The notes below the pieces were generated by a model. It was given only the letters and a program-made list of their open reading frames with translations. It had not been told where the DNA came from and searched no databases. A DNA stretch of 64,000 nt from Clostridium sp. AWRP (GTDB taxonomy: Bacteria; Bacillota; Clostridia; Clostridiales; Clostridiaceae), in assembly GCF_004006395.2 (NCBI RefSeq), contig NZ_CP029758.2:4216001-4280000 (forward strand), read 5' to 3'. A program made the translations under genes and the position numbers. Below are positions 18,824 to 27,494 of the stretch, one piece after another. Each line of letters starts with the position of its first letter. The stretch's first letter is position 1.

Positions 18824-19183
18824 ATGAATAATGCGTCACAATTTCATAAAGAGGGATTTAATTGCGCAGAATCTATAATCAAGGCTTTTAACAGAGACAA
18901 CAATTTAAACATTCCTGTCTCAATTGCAAGTCCATTTGGGCTTGGTATGGCCGTACAAAGTACTTGCGGTGCTGTTACTGGAGCACTTATGGCTATGGGT
19001 TCCGTAAAAGGAAGAAACGAATCTTCTGTACAAAATGAATCTAGAAAGATTGCAAAAGAAATAATGAACAAAGTAACAGAAAAGTATGGAACTTTTGAAT
19101 GCTCTAAATTAAAACAAAAAGGTGTATCTTGTGATGAGATAATAGATTATACTTATGAAATTCTCAAAGATTATGCAAAATAA
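18824..19183 (+). CDS. C_GCAxxG_C_C family redox-type small protein
   Basis: 119-residue protein of the family named after its cysteine pattern: NCAES near residue 14, CGAVTGALMAMG near 45-57, and two more cysteines, CSKLKQKGVSC, near the C-terminus. Members are thought to bind a metal or act in redox reactions; the biochemical role is not established. The ATG at 18824 is six bases after AGGGGTG; the GTG inside that site is a poorer start. Monocistronic, with a strong shared terminator downstream. Confidence 0.85.
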   Translation: MNNASQFHKEGFNCAESIIKAFNRDNNLNIPVSIASPFGLGMAVQSTCGAVTGALMAMGSVKGRNESSVQNESRKIAKEIMNKVTEKYGTFECSKLKQKGVSCDEIIDYTYEILKDYAK

Positions 19184-19219
19184 TAGTAATTAATAACTAC
19201 TTTAATACATTATAACTTA

Positions 19220-19270
19220 TTAAAAGTTTGTACTATCAGTAAAACATATACTGATAGTACAAACTTTTAA
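19220..19270. terminator. Bidirectional terminator between convergent genes
   Basis: 21-bp perfect inverted repeat with a 9-base loop; the arms begin and end in A/T runs, giving U-rich 3' ends in both directions. It separates the plus-strand C_GCAxxG gene from the minus-strand kinase gene. Confidence 0.85.
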
Positions 19271-19300
19271 TTATGTTTAAAAGCTTTTTTAATCTGTTAC

Positions 19301-20221
19301 TTACTCACACTTCTTTACCATATCAGCAATGGAATAATCTGATGAGTTTGTTATTGCCTTCACATTTCTTTGAAATCGTTCATATCTAAAACAACAGTAA
19401 TCAAGAAAATCATCTCCGCTGTAGTGTCTAATCATAGCCCATACCATCCAAAGTAAATCCTGTGCTACCATATAACTTTTTATCTTTACCATTTCTTCAT
19501 GTGACGGAAATTGGCCGTAGTAGTCAACAAGAAGATATTGAATTGCTTCTTCGGTTAATCTGGATTCAAGAATGTATGAAGCCACATCCCAACTTGGATC
19601 ATTCATTCCAGAATATTCCCAATCTATAAGGTAGGTCTTTCCTTTACCATCAACAAGAAAGTTTTCAGGAACTGTGTCATTATGGCATGGAACAGAAATT
19701 ATTTTTTTAATATTCTTTTCCATAAAATCAAGTAATTGTTTTTTTAATGTAGCATAGTCAAAGAAAAAATCACCATTAAGCTTTTGAATTATACTTTCAT
19801 ATTTATTTAACTCCATCTGCCAATTAAATGAATTAGAAAAACACTTTTTGCTAGAGTGAGTTTTTTTCATAAGAGTAGAAACAGATCTCAAAGTTGCAGG
19901 AGAACATGGATCCGCTTGAGCAATATTTTTGCTATTTTCAATATATGCGCTAATTTTAATTCCGCTATCCTCATCAAAATAAATACACTCAGAATTCAAA
20001 CCAAGTTCTGCTGCTATTTTATCATTAACACTTTCAATTTTACGATCAATCATCAGATTGGTCATAGCACCCGGTTGTCGGACAACATACTGTTTTCCAT
20101 TGATATTCATAATATAGTTGTAATTGGTAAGTCCACCTGCAAAACGAGATTTATCAAACATTATACTGTCATCGTTAAAAACAAGACACAGCTTTTTTTG
20201 TACTAATTCTTCCATCTTCAT
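19301..20221 (-). CDS. Choline/ethanolamine kinase-like phosphotransferase (APH/LicA type)
   Basis: 306-residue kinase with an aminoglycoside-phosphotransferase-like fold. The nucleotide region is GGLTNYNYIMNINGKQYVVRQPG; the catalytic loop is PCHNDTVPENFLV and the metal site is YLIDWEYSGMNDPSWDVA, the pattern seen in choline and ethanolamine kinases and LicA. It would phosphorylate choline to phosphocholine with ATP in the cytosol. Start at ATG 20221 behind GGTGG. It sits just outside the choline compartment locus, which supports choline as substrate but not strongly. Alternative: another small alcohol or sugar kinase of the family. Confidence 0.8.
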   Translation of the reverse strand: MKMEELVQKKLCLVFNDDSIMFDKSRFAGGLTNYNYIMNINGKQYVVRQPGAMTNLMIDRKIESVNDKIAAELGLNSECIYFDEDSGIKISAYIENSKNIAQADPCSPATLRSVSTLMKKTHSSKKCFSNSFNWQMELNKYESIIQKLNGDFFFDYATLKKQLLDFMEKNIKKIISVPCHNDTVPENFLVDGKGKTYLIDWEYSGMNDPSWDVASYILESRLTEEAIQYLLVDYYGQFPSHEEMVKIKSYMVAQDLLWMVWAMIRHYSGDDFLDYCCFRYERFQRNVKAITNSSDYSIADMVKKCE

Positions 20222-20239
20222 ATATAATCCACCACACAT

Positions 20240-20720
20240 ATTTCAATCTTTTGTTTTGTCAATAAAAAACACAAGCAGCCAACTAACACCGGTTTGTAAC
20301 TTTCTGACGATACCAATTCTGAAGTTAATTATAACAATAATACTCCCAAAAATCAACATATTGCTTTCTACAACATATTGCTTTCTACAACATATTGCTT
20401 TCTATTAGAAGCTTTATTAAATATTTCACACCTTTTTTACAAATTATATATATTCTAATGTCACTATTAATTGTAACTTTAAAAAAGTGCTATATCAAAT
20501 TATATCTTAAAGTAGATATTATTCAATAAAAACAACATTGTACCATATTAATTTCTAACTGGATACAATAGTGCTAAAACTATATATTGAATTTACAATA
20601 TACTATCCGCTTTATATGCTACCATGGAAAGTAATAGTTGCGAAAGCATTTATTAAAAAAATAACAAAGTTTATTAAAAATCTGTAAAAAGTAATTGTAG
20701 AAAAAATAGGAGGGAAAATC
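20240..20720 (+). promoter_or_regulatory. Leader region of the alcohol dehydrogenase gene
   Basis: 481 bp without a credible gene. Besides a triple tandem repeat at 20354-20404, the plus strand carries CGCTTTATATGCTACCATGGAAAG at about 20608-20631, in the same orientation to its gene as ACTTTATGCCATGAAAAAATG upstream of the transporter operons near 42450. This may be a common activator site. Ribosome site ATAGGAGGG before 20721. Confidence 0.4.
20354..20404. repeat. Three perfect 17-bp tandem repeats
   Basis: CAACATATTGCTTTCTA occurs three times without a gap at 20354-20370, 20371-20387 and 20388-20404. It lies upstream of both the kinase (minus) and alcohol dehydrogenase (plus) genes. Confidence 0.95.
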
Positions 20721-21869
20721 ATGGAAGACAAGTTTGAAAACTTTAATTTGAAATCCAAGATTTATTTTAATAGGGAATCTATACAACTTTTAGAACAGGT
20801 AACTGGCTCTAGAGCATTTATTGTTGCAGATGCTATTATGGGAAAACTTGGATATCTTCAAAAAGTTATAGATTACCTAAGTAAAGCTGGAATAAGTTCC
20901 GTTGTTTTTACGGGAGTACACCCTGATCCAGATGTCAATGTAATTGCAGATGCAATGAAATTGTACAACAAAAGCGATGCAGATGTTCTCGTTGCACTAG
21001 GTGGAGGCTCTAGCATTGATACCGCCAAAGGAATAATGTATTTTGCATGTAATTTAGGAAAAGCAATGGGTAAGGAAATGAAAAAGCCCCTGTTTATTGC
21101 AATTCCATCAACAAGTGGGACGGGCTCTGAGGTAACAAACTTTACTGTTATTACTTCTCAGAAAGAAAAGGTATGCATTGTAGATGATTTTATCGCACCA
21201 GACGTCGCAATACTTGACTCTAGTTGTATTGATGGTCTGCCTCAACGTATTGTAGCAGATACTGGTATAGATGTTCTAGTTCATTCTATTGAAGCCTATG
21301 TTTCCAAAAAGGCAACTGACTTTACAGACGCTCTTGCTGAAAAAGCGGTTAAATTGATTTTTGAAAATCTTCCAATAATTTATCAAGATAGTAAAAATTC
21401 TGAAGCTCGAGATCATGTTCAAAATGCTTCCTGTATAGCAGGAATAGCATTTACAAATGCTGGTCTTGGAATTAATCACAGCTTAGCTCATGCTATGGGC
21501 GGAGCTTTCCACATTCCTCACGGCCGATCCAACGCGCTTTTACTTAATGCAGTAATGGAATACAACGCTAGTTTAGTAGGAAGTGCAAACGATCATGCTA
21601 TGGAAAAATACGCAAAACTAGCATCAGTTCTACACCTTCCAGCTCGAACAACTCGTGAAGGTGCTGTAAGTTTTATGGAAGCTGTAGATAAATTAATAAA
21701 ATCCCTAGGTGTTGAAGATAATATTCGAGCTCTTGGCATTAAAGAAGATGAGTTTCAAGGTGCTCTAAATCAAATGGCAGAAACGGCACTGCAAGACAGA
21801 TGCACTCCAACTAATCCTAGAAAACCTTCTAAAGAAGAACTAATACATATTTATCAAAAATGTTATTAG
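20721..21869 (+). CDS. Iron-containing alcohol dehydrogenase of the choline locus (EutG/CutO-like)
   Basis: 382-residue group III alcohol dehydrogenase. It has the NAD(P)-binding GGGSSIDTAKG, PSTSGTGSEVT, and the iron-ligand regions DVLVHSIEAYV and NHSLAHAMGGAFHIPHG. It should reduce acetaldehyde to ethanol and regenerate NAD+ for the aldehyde dehydrogenase. The N-terminus (MEDKFENFNLKSKIYF) is short and not obviously an encapsulation helix. Followed by a repeat-borne terminator and the two-component system; a promoter motif resembling that of the transporter operons links it to the compartment genes. Confidence 0.9.
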   Translation: MEDKFENFNLKSKIYFNRESIQLLEQVTGSRAFIVADAIMGKLGYLQKVIDYLSKAGISSVVFTGVHPDPDVNVIADAMKLYNKSDADVLVALGGGSSIDTAKGIMYFACNLGKAMGKEMKKPLFIAIPSTSGTGSEVTNFTVITSQKEKVCIVDDFIAPDVAILDSSCIDGLPQRIVADTGIDVLVHSIEAYVSKKATDFTDALAEKAVKLIFENLPIIYQDSKNSEARDHVQNASCIAGIAFTNAGLGINHSLAHAMGGAFHIPHGRSNALLLNAVMEYNASLVGSANDHAMEKYAKLASVLHLPARTTREGAVSFMEAVDKLIKSLGVEDNIRALGIKEDEFQGALNQMAETALQDRCTPTNPRKPSKEELIHIYQKCY

Positions 21870-21899
21870 TAAGTATCTCAACTTTCGCAATTTAAAAAA

Positions 21900-22021
21900 T
21901 TACAATGTAATTTTTTAGTTAATAGTTAAGAATGAAGAATTAACAGCTAAAAATCATCTTTCACTATTAATTCTTCATTATTAATTTTTAACTTGGGAAG
22001 CTTTGCTTCGCAAGTTTTTTA
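21900..22021 (+). terminator. Terminator inside an intergenic repeat (copy 2)
   Basis: AACTTG-G-GAAGC stem with TTT loop at 21990-22016 and a following T-run, after the alcohol dehydrogenase gene. The preceding ~90 bp is itself an inverted-repeat-like stretch built of TTAATAGTTAAGAATGAAG and its near complement; its 3' part matches the copy at 17500-17576. Confidence 0.8.
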
Positions 22022-22265
22022 AATTATGTCTTAGTGCTTATAGTAAAAAATAATTTATTACTTAAAATTAGGAAAAATTGGAATTTAAAAGTCCTATATT
22101 TACCTTCTTTTTTTGACAATATATGACAAAGAACTGTGAAAAAATATAAAATATTGTTTACTTTTATATTTTTATATAATATAATATAAAAAAAAGAATA
22201 CACTAAGGTCTAACTAATTTCTTTTTTTAAGTATAAACTATAGGCAGGAGACGGGTGTTATAAGG

Positions 22266-23456
22266 ATGAATAAAACTGATAATCCACTTAAAAAATTTAT
22301 AACCTCAAAGTTATATAGCCGCTATAGTGGTATTTTATCCCTATCAGATGTACCTTTGTTTTTGGTAGATACAAATGGGGATATTTTACTTGAATTTATT
22401 CCATCCCCAGATTTTTGTACTCATGTATGTCAGGAAAGAGAGTCTCATGTATGTCCTGACTACCAATGTCAATTACAATCTGGCAAGGAAGGTAGATTTG
22501 TATGCCGACATGGTCTGGAAAATATGATTTTTCCGATCACAGTAGACAATAAAACTGTAGGTTATATGGCTGGTATACAAGTATATTTGAAGGATAATGA
22601 ATACAAAAAGTATATGATTAAGGTCCAGTCTCCCAAAGAGGCTAAAACTGAAGAACTAGAGTTTATCGCCAAGTCGATTTTCTCACTAAAATCTGTAGAA
22701 TCAAATAAAATTAAAGTATACGAGCGATTATGCTGCGAAATTGCTAAAAACATTTCTCTTGATTTATCAGAAAGCACTAAGCTGTCCCATCAGGATGTGA
22801 AAAGGTTGTCAATTGAAAAGGAAATATTAGAGAAAAAAATCATTGATCTAGAATCAAAAAATATGTCTCTAGTTGTTAATCCTCATTTTTTGTTTAACAC
22901 TTTAAATTGTATTGCCCGTGTAGCTTATTTTGAGCATTCTAGTGAAACAGAAGAGCTTATTTATTGTCTTTCTGATTTGCTGCGGTATAATTTAAAGCAG
23001 GGTAACCAACTTCACACCATCGGTGCTGAAATTAATAATATTGAGAAATATTTATATATTCAAAAAGTAAGATTTAAAACTCGTCTGGAATATGATATTA
23101 ATATCTCAGAAGATCTTAAGTCTTATAGAATTCTCAATATGATCATTCAACCTATTGTTGAAAACTCTGTAATTCATGGAATAACTCCAAGGCGAGATGG
23201 AGGCAAAATAAGTATTTATGCAGAAAAATATAAAGAGGAAGTCGTTATTTCCATCATGGACAACGGAAATGGTTTCCCAAAGGATGTTTTGCTTAGCATA
23301 CAACAATGTAAAAATAAATCTGGCCTAGGTTTTCAAAGTACAGATAAGCGTTTAAAACGATATTACGGAAAACAATATGGATTGAAAATTGTAAAATCTG
23401 ATTACAGTGGAAGTACCGTTACCATCACAATTCCTGCAGAACCTATTGTGAGGTGA
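22266..23456 (+). CDS. PocR-domain sensor histidine kinase (LytS/YehU-type)
   Basis: 396-residue cytosolic sensor kinase. Residues about 20-165 form a PocR sensory domain with the cysteine pattern CTHVCQERESHVC, CQLQSGKEGRFVC and HGLENMIFPI. A short coiled coil leads to a His_kinase domain with LVVNPHFLFNTLN (phospho-His) and an ATPase domain with PIVENSVIHGI and DNGNGFP. There are no membrane helices, so it reads an intracellular ligand; PocR domains are linked to small hydrocarbon derivatives such as propanediol or glycerol. Overlaps the regulator's open frame and faces the BMC operon, making it the likely choline- or product-responsive switch. Confidence 0.9.
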   Translation: MNKTDNPLKKFITSKLYSRYSGILSLSDVPLFLVDTNGDILLEFIPSPDFCTHVCQERESHVCPDYQCQLQSGKEGRFVCRHGLENMIFPITVDNKTVGYMAGIQVYLKDNEYKKYMIKVQSPKEAKTEELEFIAKSIFSLKSVESNKIKVYERLCCEIAKNISLDLSESTKLSHQDVKRLSIEKEILEKKIIDLESKNMSLVVNPHFLFNTLNCIARVAYFEHSSETEELIYCLSDLLRYNLKQGNQLHTIGAEINNIEKYLYIQKVRFKTRLEYDINISEDLKSYRILNMIIQPIVENSVIHGITPRRDGGKISIYAEKYKEEVVISIMDNGNGFPKDVLLSIQQCKNKSGLGFQSTDKRLKRYYGKQYGLKIVKSDYSGSTVTITIPAEPIVR

Positions 23457-23461
23457 TAACA

Positions 23462-24232
23462 ATGAGCATAGTATTGATTGTAGAAGACGAACTACTTGAA
23501 CAAGAATTTCTTAAATCAATTGTACTTGAAGAACTTCTCCCAGAAGATGTATTACTGACCTGTGAAAGTGGAGTTCAGGCTATTAAACTAGCCAAACAAT
23601 ACCATCCCAATATTATCATGATGGATGTAATGATTCCTGAATTAGATGGTCTTAGTACTATTGAAGAAATTAGAAAATTTCTACCCAACGCGCTTATTAC
23701 AATTTTATCTGCTCACTCAGACTTCTCCTATGCACAAAAAGCAATCAGTCTCCGGGTTTTTGAATACCTATTAAAGCCTGTAAAACCTAACATTATTAAA
23801 CAAGTTTTTCAAAAAATGCTGGAATCAACAGCTGATTGCAATATAGTAGTAGATAAAAATACCGAAGAAAAGAACCCGGAATCCAAAGAATCTCAGCAAT
23901 ACTTTATTGAAAAGTCTATAAAATATATTAAAGAACATTTTAGGGAAAAAATAACTTTACAAATAGTTGCCTCTACAGTGTTTTTGAATCCAAAATATTT
24001 TAGCCGTGTCTTTAAAAAGGAAATGGGTGTCTCATTTTCAAAATATGTAATTAATCTGAGAATTCAATATGCCTGTAGACTATTAAAAACAACTAATTAC
24101 CGTGCTTATCGAATTTCATCAGAATGCGGCTTTTCAGATCCATCTTATTTTAACAGGGTATTTTGTGCTGAGATGAATATGACTCCTCAAACCTATAGAA
24201 AACATGCAATTATATCAATGCAAGATGACTAA
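23462..24232 (+). CDS. AraC-type response regulator
   Basis: 256-residue response regulator: receiver domain with EDE near residues 8-10, phospho-Asp in IIMMDVMIPELDG and Lys in YLLKPVKP, then a C-terminal AraC double-HTH (about 155-255) with ASTVFLNPKYFSRVFKKEMG and ISSECGFSDPSYFNRVF. The ATG at 23462 follows GTGAGGTGATAAC; the stop of the kinase gene lies just upstream. It converges on the BMC operon and probably activates it and the alcohol dehydrogenase gene. Confidence 0.92.
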   Translation: MSIVLIVEDELLEQEFLKSIVLEELLPEDVLLTCESGVQAIKLAKQYHPNIIMMDVMIPELDGLSTIEEIRKFLPNALITILSAHSDFSYAQKAISLRVFEYLLKPVKPNIIKQVFQKMLESTADCNIVVDKNTEEKNPESKESQQYFIEKSIKYIKEHFREKITLQIVASTVFLNPKYFSRVFKKEMGVSFSKYVINLRIQYACRLLKTTNYRAYRISSECGFSDPSYFNRVFCAEMNMTPQTYRKHAIISMQDD

Positions 24233-24300
24233 ATTGTATGTAGTTAATTTCATAGGAAAGATTGATATTTGAACTATTCCATATTAAATGGGAAATTTAA

Positions 24301-24344
24301 ATATAATTAAAGCGCCAATTGTATAATTGGCGCTTTAATTATAT
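24301..24344. terminator. Bidirectional 20-bp perfect terminator
   Basis: ATATAATTAAAGCGCCAATT is followed by GTAT and its exact complement. A/T-rich outer arms give U-rich tails on both strands. It lies between the convergent response regulator and BMC operon. A second, weaker inverted repeat (GGAACGTA, 24379-24386 with 24413-24420) lies on the BMC side. Confidence 0.9.
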
Positions 24345-24529
24345 TTTCTGACAATACAATTTTCTAAAGAACAAATAAGGAACGTACCTCAATTTAATTT
24401 ACACAATCTAGATACGTTCCCTAAACAAACTATTACTTTAACTATCTACCATACCACAATATCTGACTTATTTAAAAGTCATCTTTGCATTTAGGCATTT
24501 TCAAAGAAATAACTAGTCAGTATGCTATC

Positions 24530-24826
24530 CTACTTTTCATCTTCCTTTAAATTAGTTTTAGGAAGGATAGTTTCAACTTCAACGTGTGGACGAGGAATAA
24601 CATGAACAGAAACTAATTCTCCAACACGTTGTGCTGCAGCAGCACCAGCATCAGTAGCTGCCTTTACTGCTCCTACGTCTCCTCTTACCATTACTGTTAC
24701 AAGACCGCCGCCAACATGTTCTTTTCCTATTAGATAAACATTTGCTGCCTTTACCATTGCATCTGCAGCTTCAATTGAACCTACTAAACCTTTTGTTTCA
24801 ATCATTCCTAATGCATCATATTTCAT
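24530..24826 (-). CDS. BMC-H hexameric shell protein (copy 1 of a near-identical pair)
   Basis: 98-residue single-BMC-domain protein. LGMIETKGLVGSIEAADAMVKAANV and GGGLVTVMVRGDVGAVKAATDAG are the hallmark strands and helix; HVIPRPH closes the domain. Such proteins form the hexagonal tiles of the shell facets, with the central pore near the GGG segment. It differs from the next gene at only a few positions (for example Tyr for Asn before LIGKEH, and a short LKEDEK tail). Last gene of the operon, with ribosome site GGAGG. Confidence 0.95.
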   Translation of the reverse strand: MKYDALGMIETKGLVGSIEAADAMVKAANVYLIGKEHVGGGLVTVMVRGDVGAVKAATDAGAAAAQRVGELVSVHVIPRPHVEVETILPKTNLKEDEK

Positions 24827-24898
24827 TTTTATTTCCTCCTAATTTTTAATTTATTTTTTATTTTGTACTTTGTATCTTATATCCTATATTTTCTAATA

Positions 24899-25189
24899 TT
24901 AGTCTTCCTTTAAACCAGTTTTAGGAAGGATAGTTTCAACTTCAACGTGTGGACGAGGAATAACATGAACAGAAATTAATTCTCCAACACGTTGTGCTGC
25001 AGCAGCACCAGCATCAGTAGCTGCCTTTACTGCTCCTACGTCTCCTCTTACCATTACTGTTACAAGACCGCCGCCAACATGTTCTTTTCCTATTAAGTTA
25101 ACGTTAGCTGCCTTTACCATTGCATCTGCAGCCTCTATAGAACCTACTAACCCCTTTGTTTCAATCATTCCTAATGCATCAGATTTCAT
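24899..25189 (-). CDS. BMC-H hexameric shell protein (copy 2 of a near-identical pair)
   Basis: 96-residue BMC-domain shell tile, almost the same as the protein encoded 73 bp downstream in both amino acids and bases, so the pair is a recent tandem duplication or is kept alike by gene conversion. Likely the most abundant facet proteins of the compartment. Ribosome site GGAGAGGAG precedes the start. Confidence 0.95.
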   Translation of the reverse strand: MKSDALGMIETKGLVGSIEAADAMVKAANVNLIGKEHVGGGLVTVMVRGDVGAVKAATDAGAAAAQRVGELISVHVIPRPHVEVETILPKTGLKED

Positions 25190-25237
25190 TTTTATTTCTC
25201 CTCTCCAAATACTGTTATTTTATGATTTATAATTTTA

Positions 25238-25888
25238 CTATTTTACTATTGTAATTTTTGATGAATTGCCAACACACATAGCATTTGCTTCTTCTGTGTC
25301 AATATGGCACTCTAAAGCTGAAGTATCATTTGCTCTGATAGCAACATTATTATAAATTCCACCACGTGGTCCATCAACTTTAATGCTTACTGTCTGTCCA
25401 TCATGCACACCAAAATGTTGTGCATTTGCAGGAGTCATGTGAATGTGTCTCTGTGCAACAATCACACCTTCCTTTATTTGAACAGATCCCTTTGGTCCTA
25501 TTATGGCAATTCCAGGTGTTCCGTGTAAATCACCTGACATCCTTACTTCTGGAGCTACTCCTAATTTGAAAGAATCTCCTCTTAAGATTTCTACCTGTGT
25601 CTTACTACGTAATGGTCCAAGGATTCTAATTTTTTCAATAGCTCCCTTTGGTCCGCATACTGTTACTGTTTCTTTACAAGCATACTGTCCTGGTTGTGCT
25701 AAATCCTTTATCTTTGTTACCTGGTATCCTTCTCCAAACAAGATGTTAAAATCTGCTTGTGAAAGATGGATATGACGATTTGAAACTCCGACCGGGATTT
25801 CATTCGTATCTTGCTTTGTCTCTTTAGAAGACTGATTACCTTGAACAGCTTCCAATAAAAGCTTTATAACAGCTTCGTACTTGTCCAT
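25238..25888 (-). CDS. pduL: PduL-type phosphate acyltransferase
   Basis: 216-residue enzyme that converts acetyl-CoA and phosphate to acetyl phosphate, recycling CoA inside the compartment. The N-terminal amphipathic helix MDKYEAVIKLLLEAVQ fits an encapsulation peptide, then a linker and two PduL barrels with the zinc-ligand histidines in SNRHIHLS, AQRHIHM and LECHIDTEEAN. It lies one base after the aldehyde dehydrogenase gene that supplies acetyl-CoA. No ackA gene is nearby; the EutQ-like protein might supply the kinase step. Confidence 0.93.
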   Translation of the reverse strand: MDKYEAVIKLLLEAVQGNQSSKETKQDTNEIPVGVSNRHIHLSQADFNILFGEGYQVTKIKDLAQPGQYACKETVTVCGPKGAIEKIRILGPLRSKTQVEILRGDSFKLGVAPEVRMSGDLHGTPGIAIIGPKGSVQIKEGVIVAQRHIHMTPANAQHFGVHDGQTVSIKVDGPRGGIYNNVAIRANDTSALECHIDTEEANAMCVGNSSKITIVK

Positions 25889-25889
25889 T

Positions 25890-27458
25890 TTAGTTAGCTC
25901 CCTTCATTGCAGCTACTAATTCACTTACAAGTCTAGCAAGTTTATCATTATCAGTAGTATCTGCAGCAGTGCTAGCACAATTGCTCTTTGCTGCAAATTC
26001 TGCAGGGCTTGTAGCACAGCATCCTAAGTCATTTTTGCTTCCGCAAAGTTCAGGATGATTGAAAGTTGTATCGTCTGCAGCTAATGTAGTACAGTCTTTA
26101 AGACCATATGCTACTCTCTTTATATTGATTAAATGTAATGGAGTAACATTTTCGGAAACAGAACTTCCTCCCCATGTACCACAACCTAATGTAAATGCAG
26201 GTGCTAATCCTGTGCTTGCACCAGTACCTCCCTGGCTTCCTCCAGTATTAACTAAGATACGGGATGCTGGTTTTTTAGCAAACTTCATTACTAAGTCTCT
26301 GTCATTTGTATGAATGTTCATAGTATGTCCAAGACCATTTTGAAGTAATCTTATACTAAGCTCACATGCTTCATGCCAATCCTTAACTGTATAGAAAGCA
26401 AGTACTGTTGTAAGTTTCTCGTAAGATAGAGGGTAACCATTACCAACTCCGCCTTGTTCTCCTACTAAAACTTTTGTTCCTTCTGGAACTGAGAAACCTG
26501 CAGCTTCTGCTATAACCTGAGGAGCTCTTCCTACAAACTTAGCACTCATGCTGTGTGTACCAGGCTTAAAAAGTATACTGCAAACTTTTGCAGTTTCTTC
26601 AGCTGTCATGAAATATCCGCCTTGTTTCTTCAACTCAGCTATTACTTCATCATGATTGCATTCTTCAACAATTATTGATTGCTCGGATGCACAAATAGTA
26701 CCATAGTCAAAACTCTTACTAGCTATTATATCTTTAACTGATTGATGAACATCAGCAGTTCTTTCAATATAGGATGGAGAGTTACCAGCACCAACGCCTA
26801 TTGCAGGTGTTCCTGAACTATATGCAGCCTTTACCATTCCTGGGCCTCCAGTTGCAATTATCATAGCAACTTCTTTAGCTTTCATAAGTTCATTTGTAGC
26901 TTGTATAGATGGTGTAACAATACCACCAATTACATTTGCAGGAGCTCCTGCTGCTACTGCTGCATCACGCATAAGCTCTATTGCTTTTGTTGAACATTTT
27001 AATGCAGCTGGGTGTGGTGAGAATACAATTGCATTTCTTGATTTAATTGCAATGATTGATTTATAAATAACAGTAGATGTTGGATTTGTAGATGGTACAA
27101 TACCCATTAATAAACCAACTGGTTCTGCAAATTCAATTACACCCTGACTTTTATCTTCTTTTATAACACCAATAGTCTTCATATCCTTGATGTAATTATA
27201 TACTGTAGTAGCAGCCATATGGTTCTTATAAGCCTTATCTTCAGCTTTTCCAAAACCAGTTTCTTCTGCAGCCATTTTACCAAGGCAAACTGCATTTTCC
27301 TCTGCTACCCTAACCATATTACATAGGATTTTATCAATTTGTTCTTCAGTATAATCAGCAATTTGGTCTGCTGCAATTTTTCCTAAACGTGCAAGATCTC
27401 TTGCTTCTTGTATAGAACGTAAGTCTTTATCAAAATTTTCCAATTGTGTTCCCTCCAT
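25890..27458 (-). CDS. CoA-acylating acetaldehyde dehydrogenase (EutE/PduP-like), active form
   Basis: 522-residue aldehyde dehydrogenase that turns acetaldehyde, CoA and NAD+ into acetyl-CoA. The catalytic Cys256 is in DYGTICASEQ; other family segments are PSTNPTSTVIYKSIIAIKSRNAIVFSPHP and ATGGPGMVKAAYSSGTPAIGVGAGN. The C-terminal 20 residues (DKLARLVSELVAAMKGAN) form an amphipathic helix after a Cys/Thr-rich linker, which looks like an encapsulation peptide. Located with pduL. A second, longer-separated paralogue at 37069 lacks the catalytic Cys. Confidence 0.95.
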   Translation of the reverse strand: MEGTQLENFDKDLRSIQEARDLARLGKIAADQIADYTEEQIDKILCNMVRVAEENAVCLGKMAAEETGFGKAEDKAYKNHMAATTVYNYIKDMKTIGVIKEDKSQGVIEFAEPVGLLMGIVPSTNPTSTVIYKSIIAIKSRNAIVFSPHPAALKCSTKAIELMRDAAVAAGAPANVIGGIVTPSIQATNELMKAKEVAMIIATGGPGMVKAAYSSGTPAIGVGAGNSPSYIERTADVHQSVKDIIASKSFDYGTICASEQSIIVEECNHDEVIAELKKQGGYFMTAEETAKVCSILFKPGTHSMSAKFVGRAPQVIAEAAGFSVPEGTKVLVGEQGGVGNGYPLSYEKLTTVLAFYTVKDWHEACELSIRLLQNGLGHTMNIHTNDRDLVMKFAKKPASRILVNTGGSQGGTGASTGLAPAFTLGCGTWGGSSVSENVTPLHLINIKRVAYGLKDCTTLAADDTTFNHPELCGSKNDLGCCATSPAEFAAKSNCASTAADTTDNDKLARLVSELVAAMKGAN

Positions 27459-27494
27459 TGTTTATTATTTATATATTTTAATTTTTATAGCTGG

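Noticed and set aside
20354..20404. CRISPR-like repeat
   Set aside because: Three 17-bp units are directly adjacent with no spacers, so this is a simple tandem repeat.
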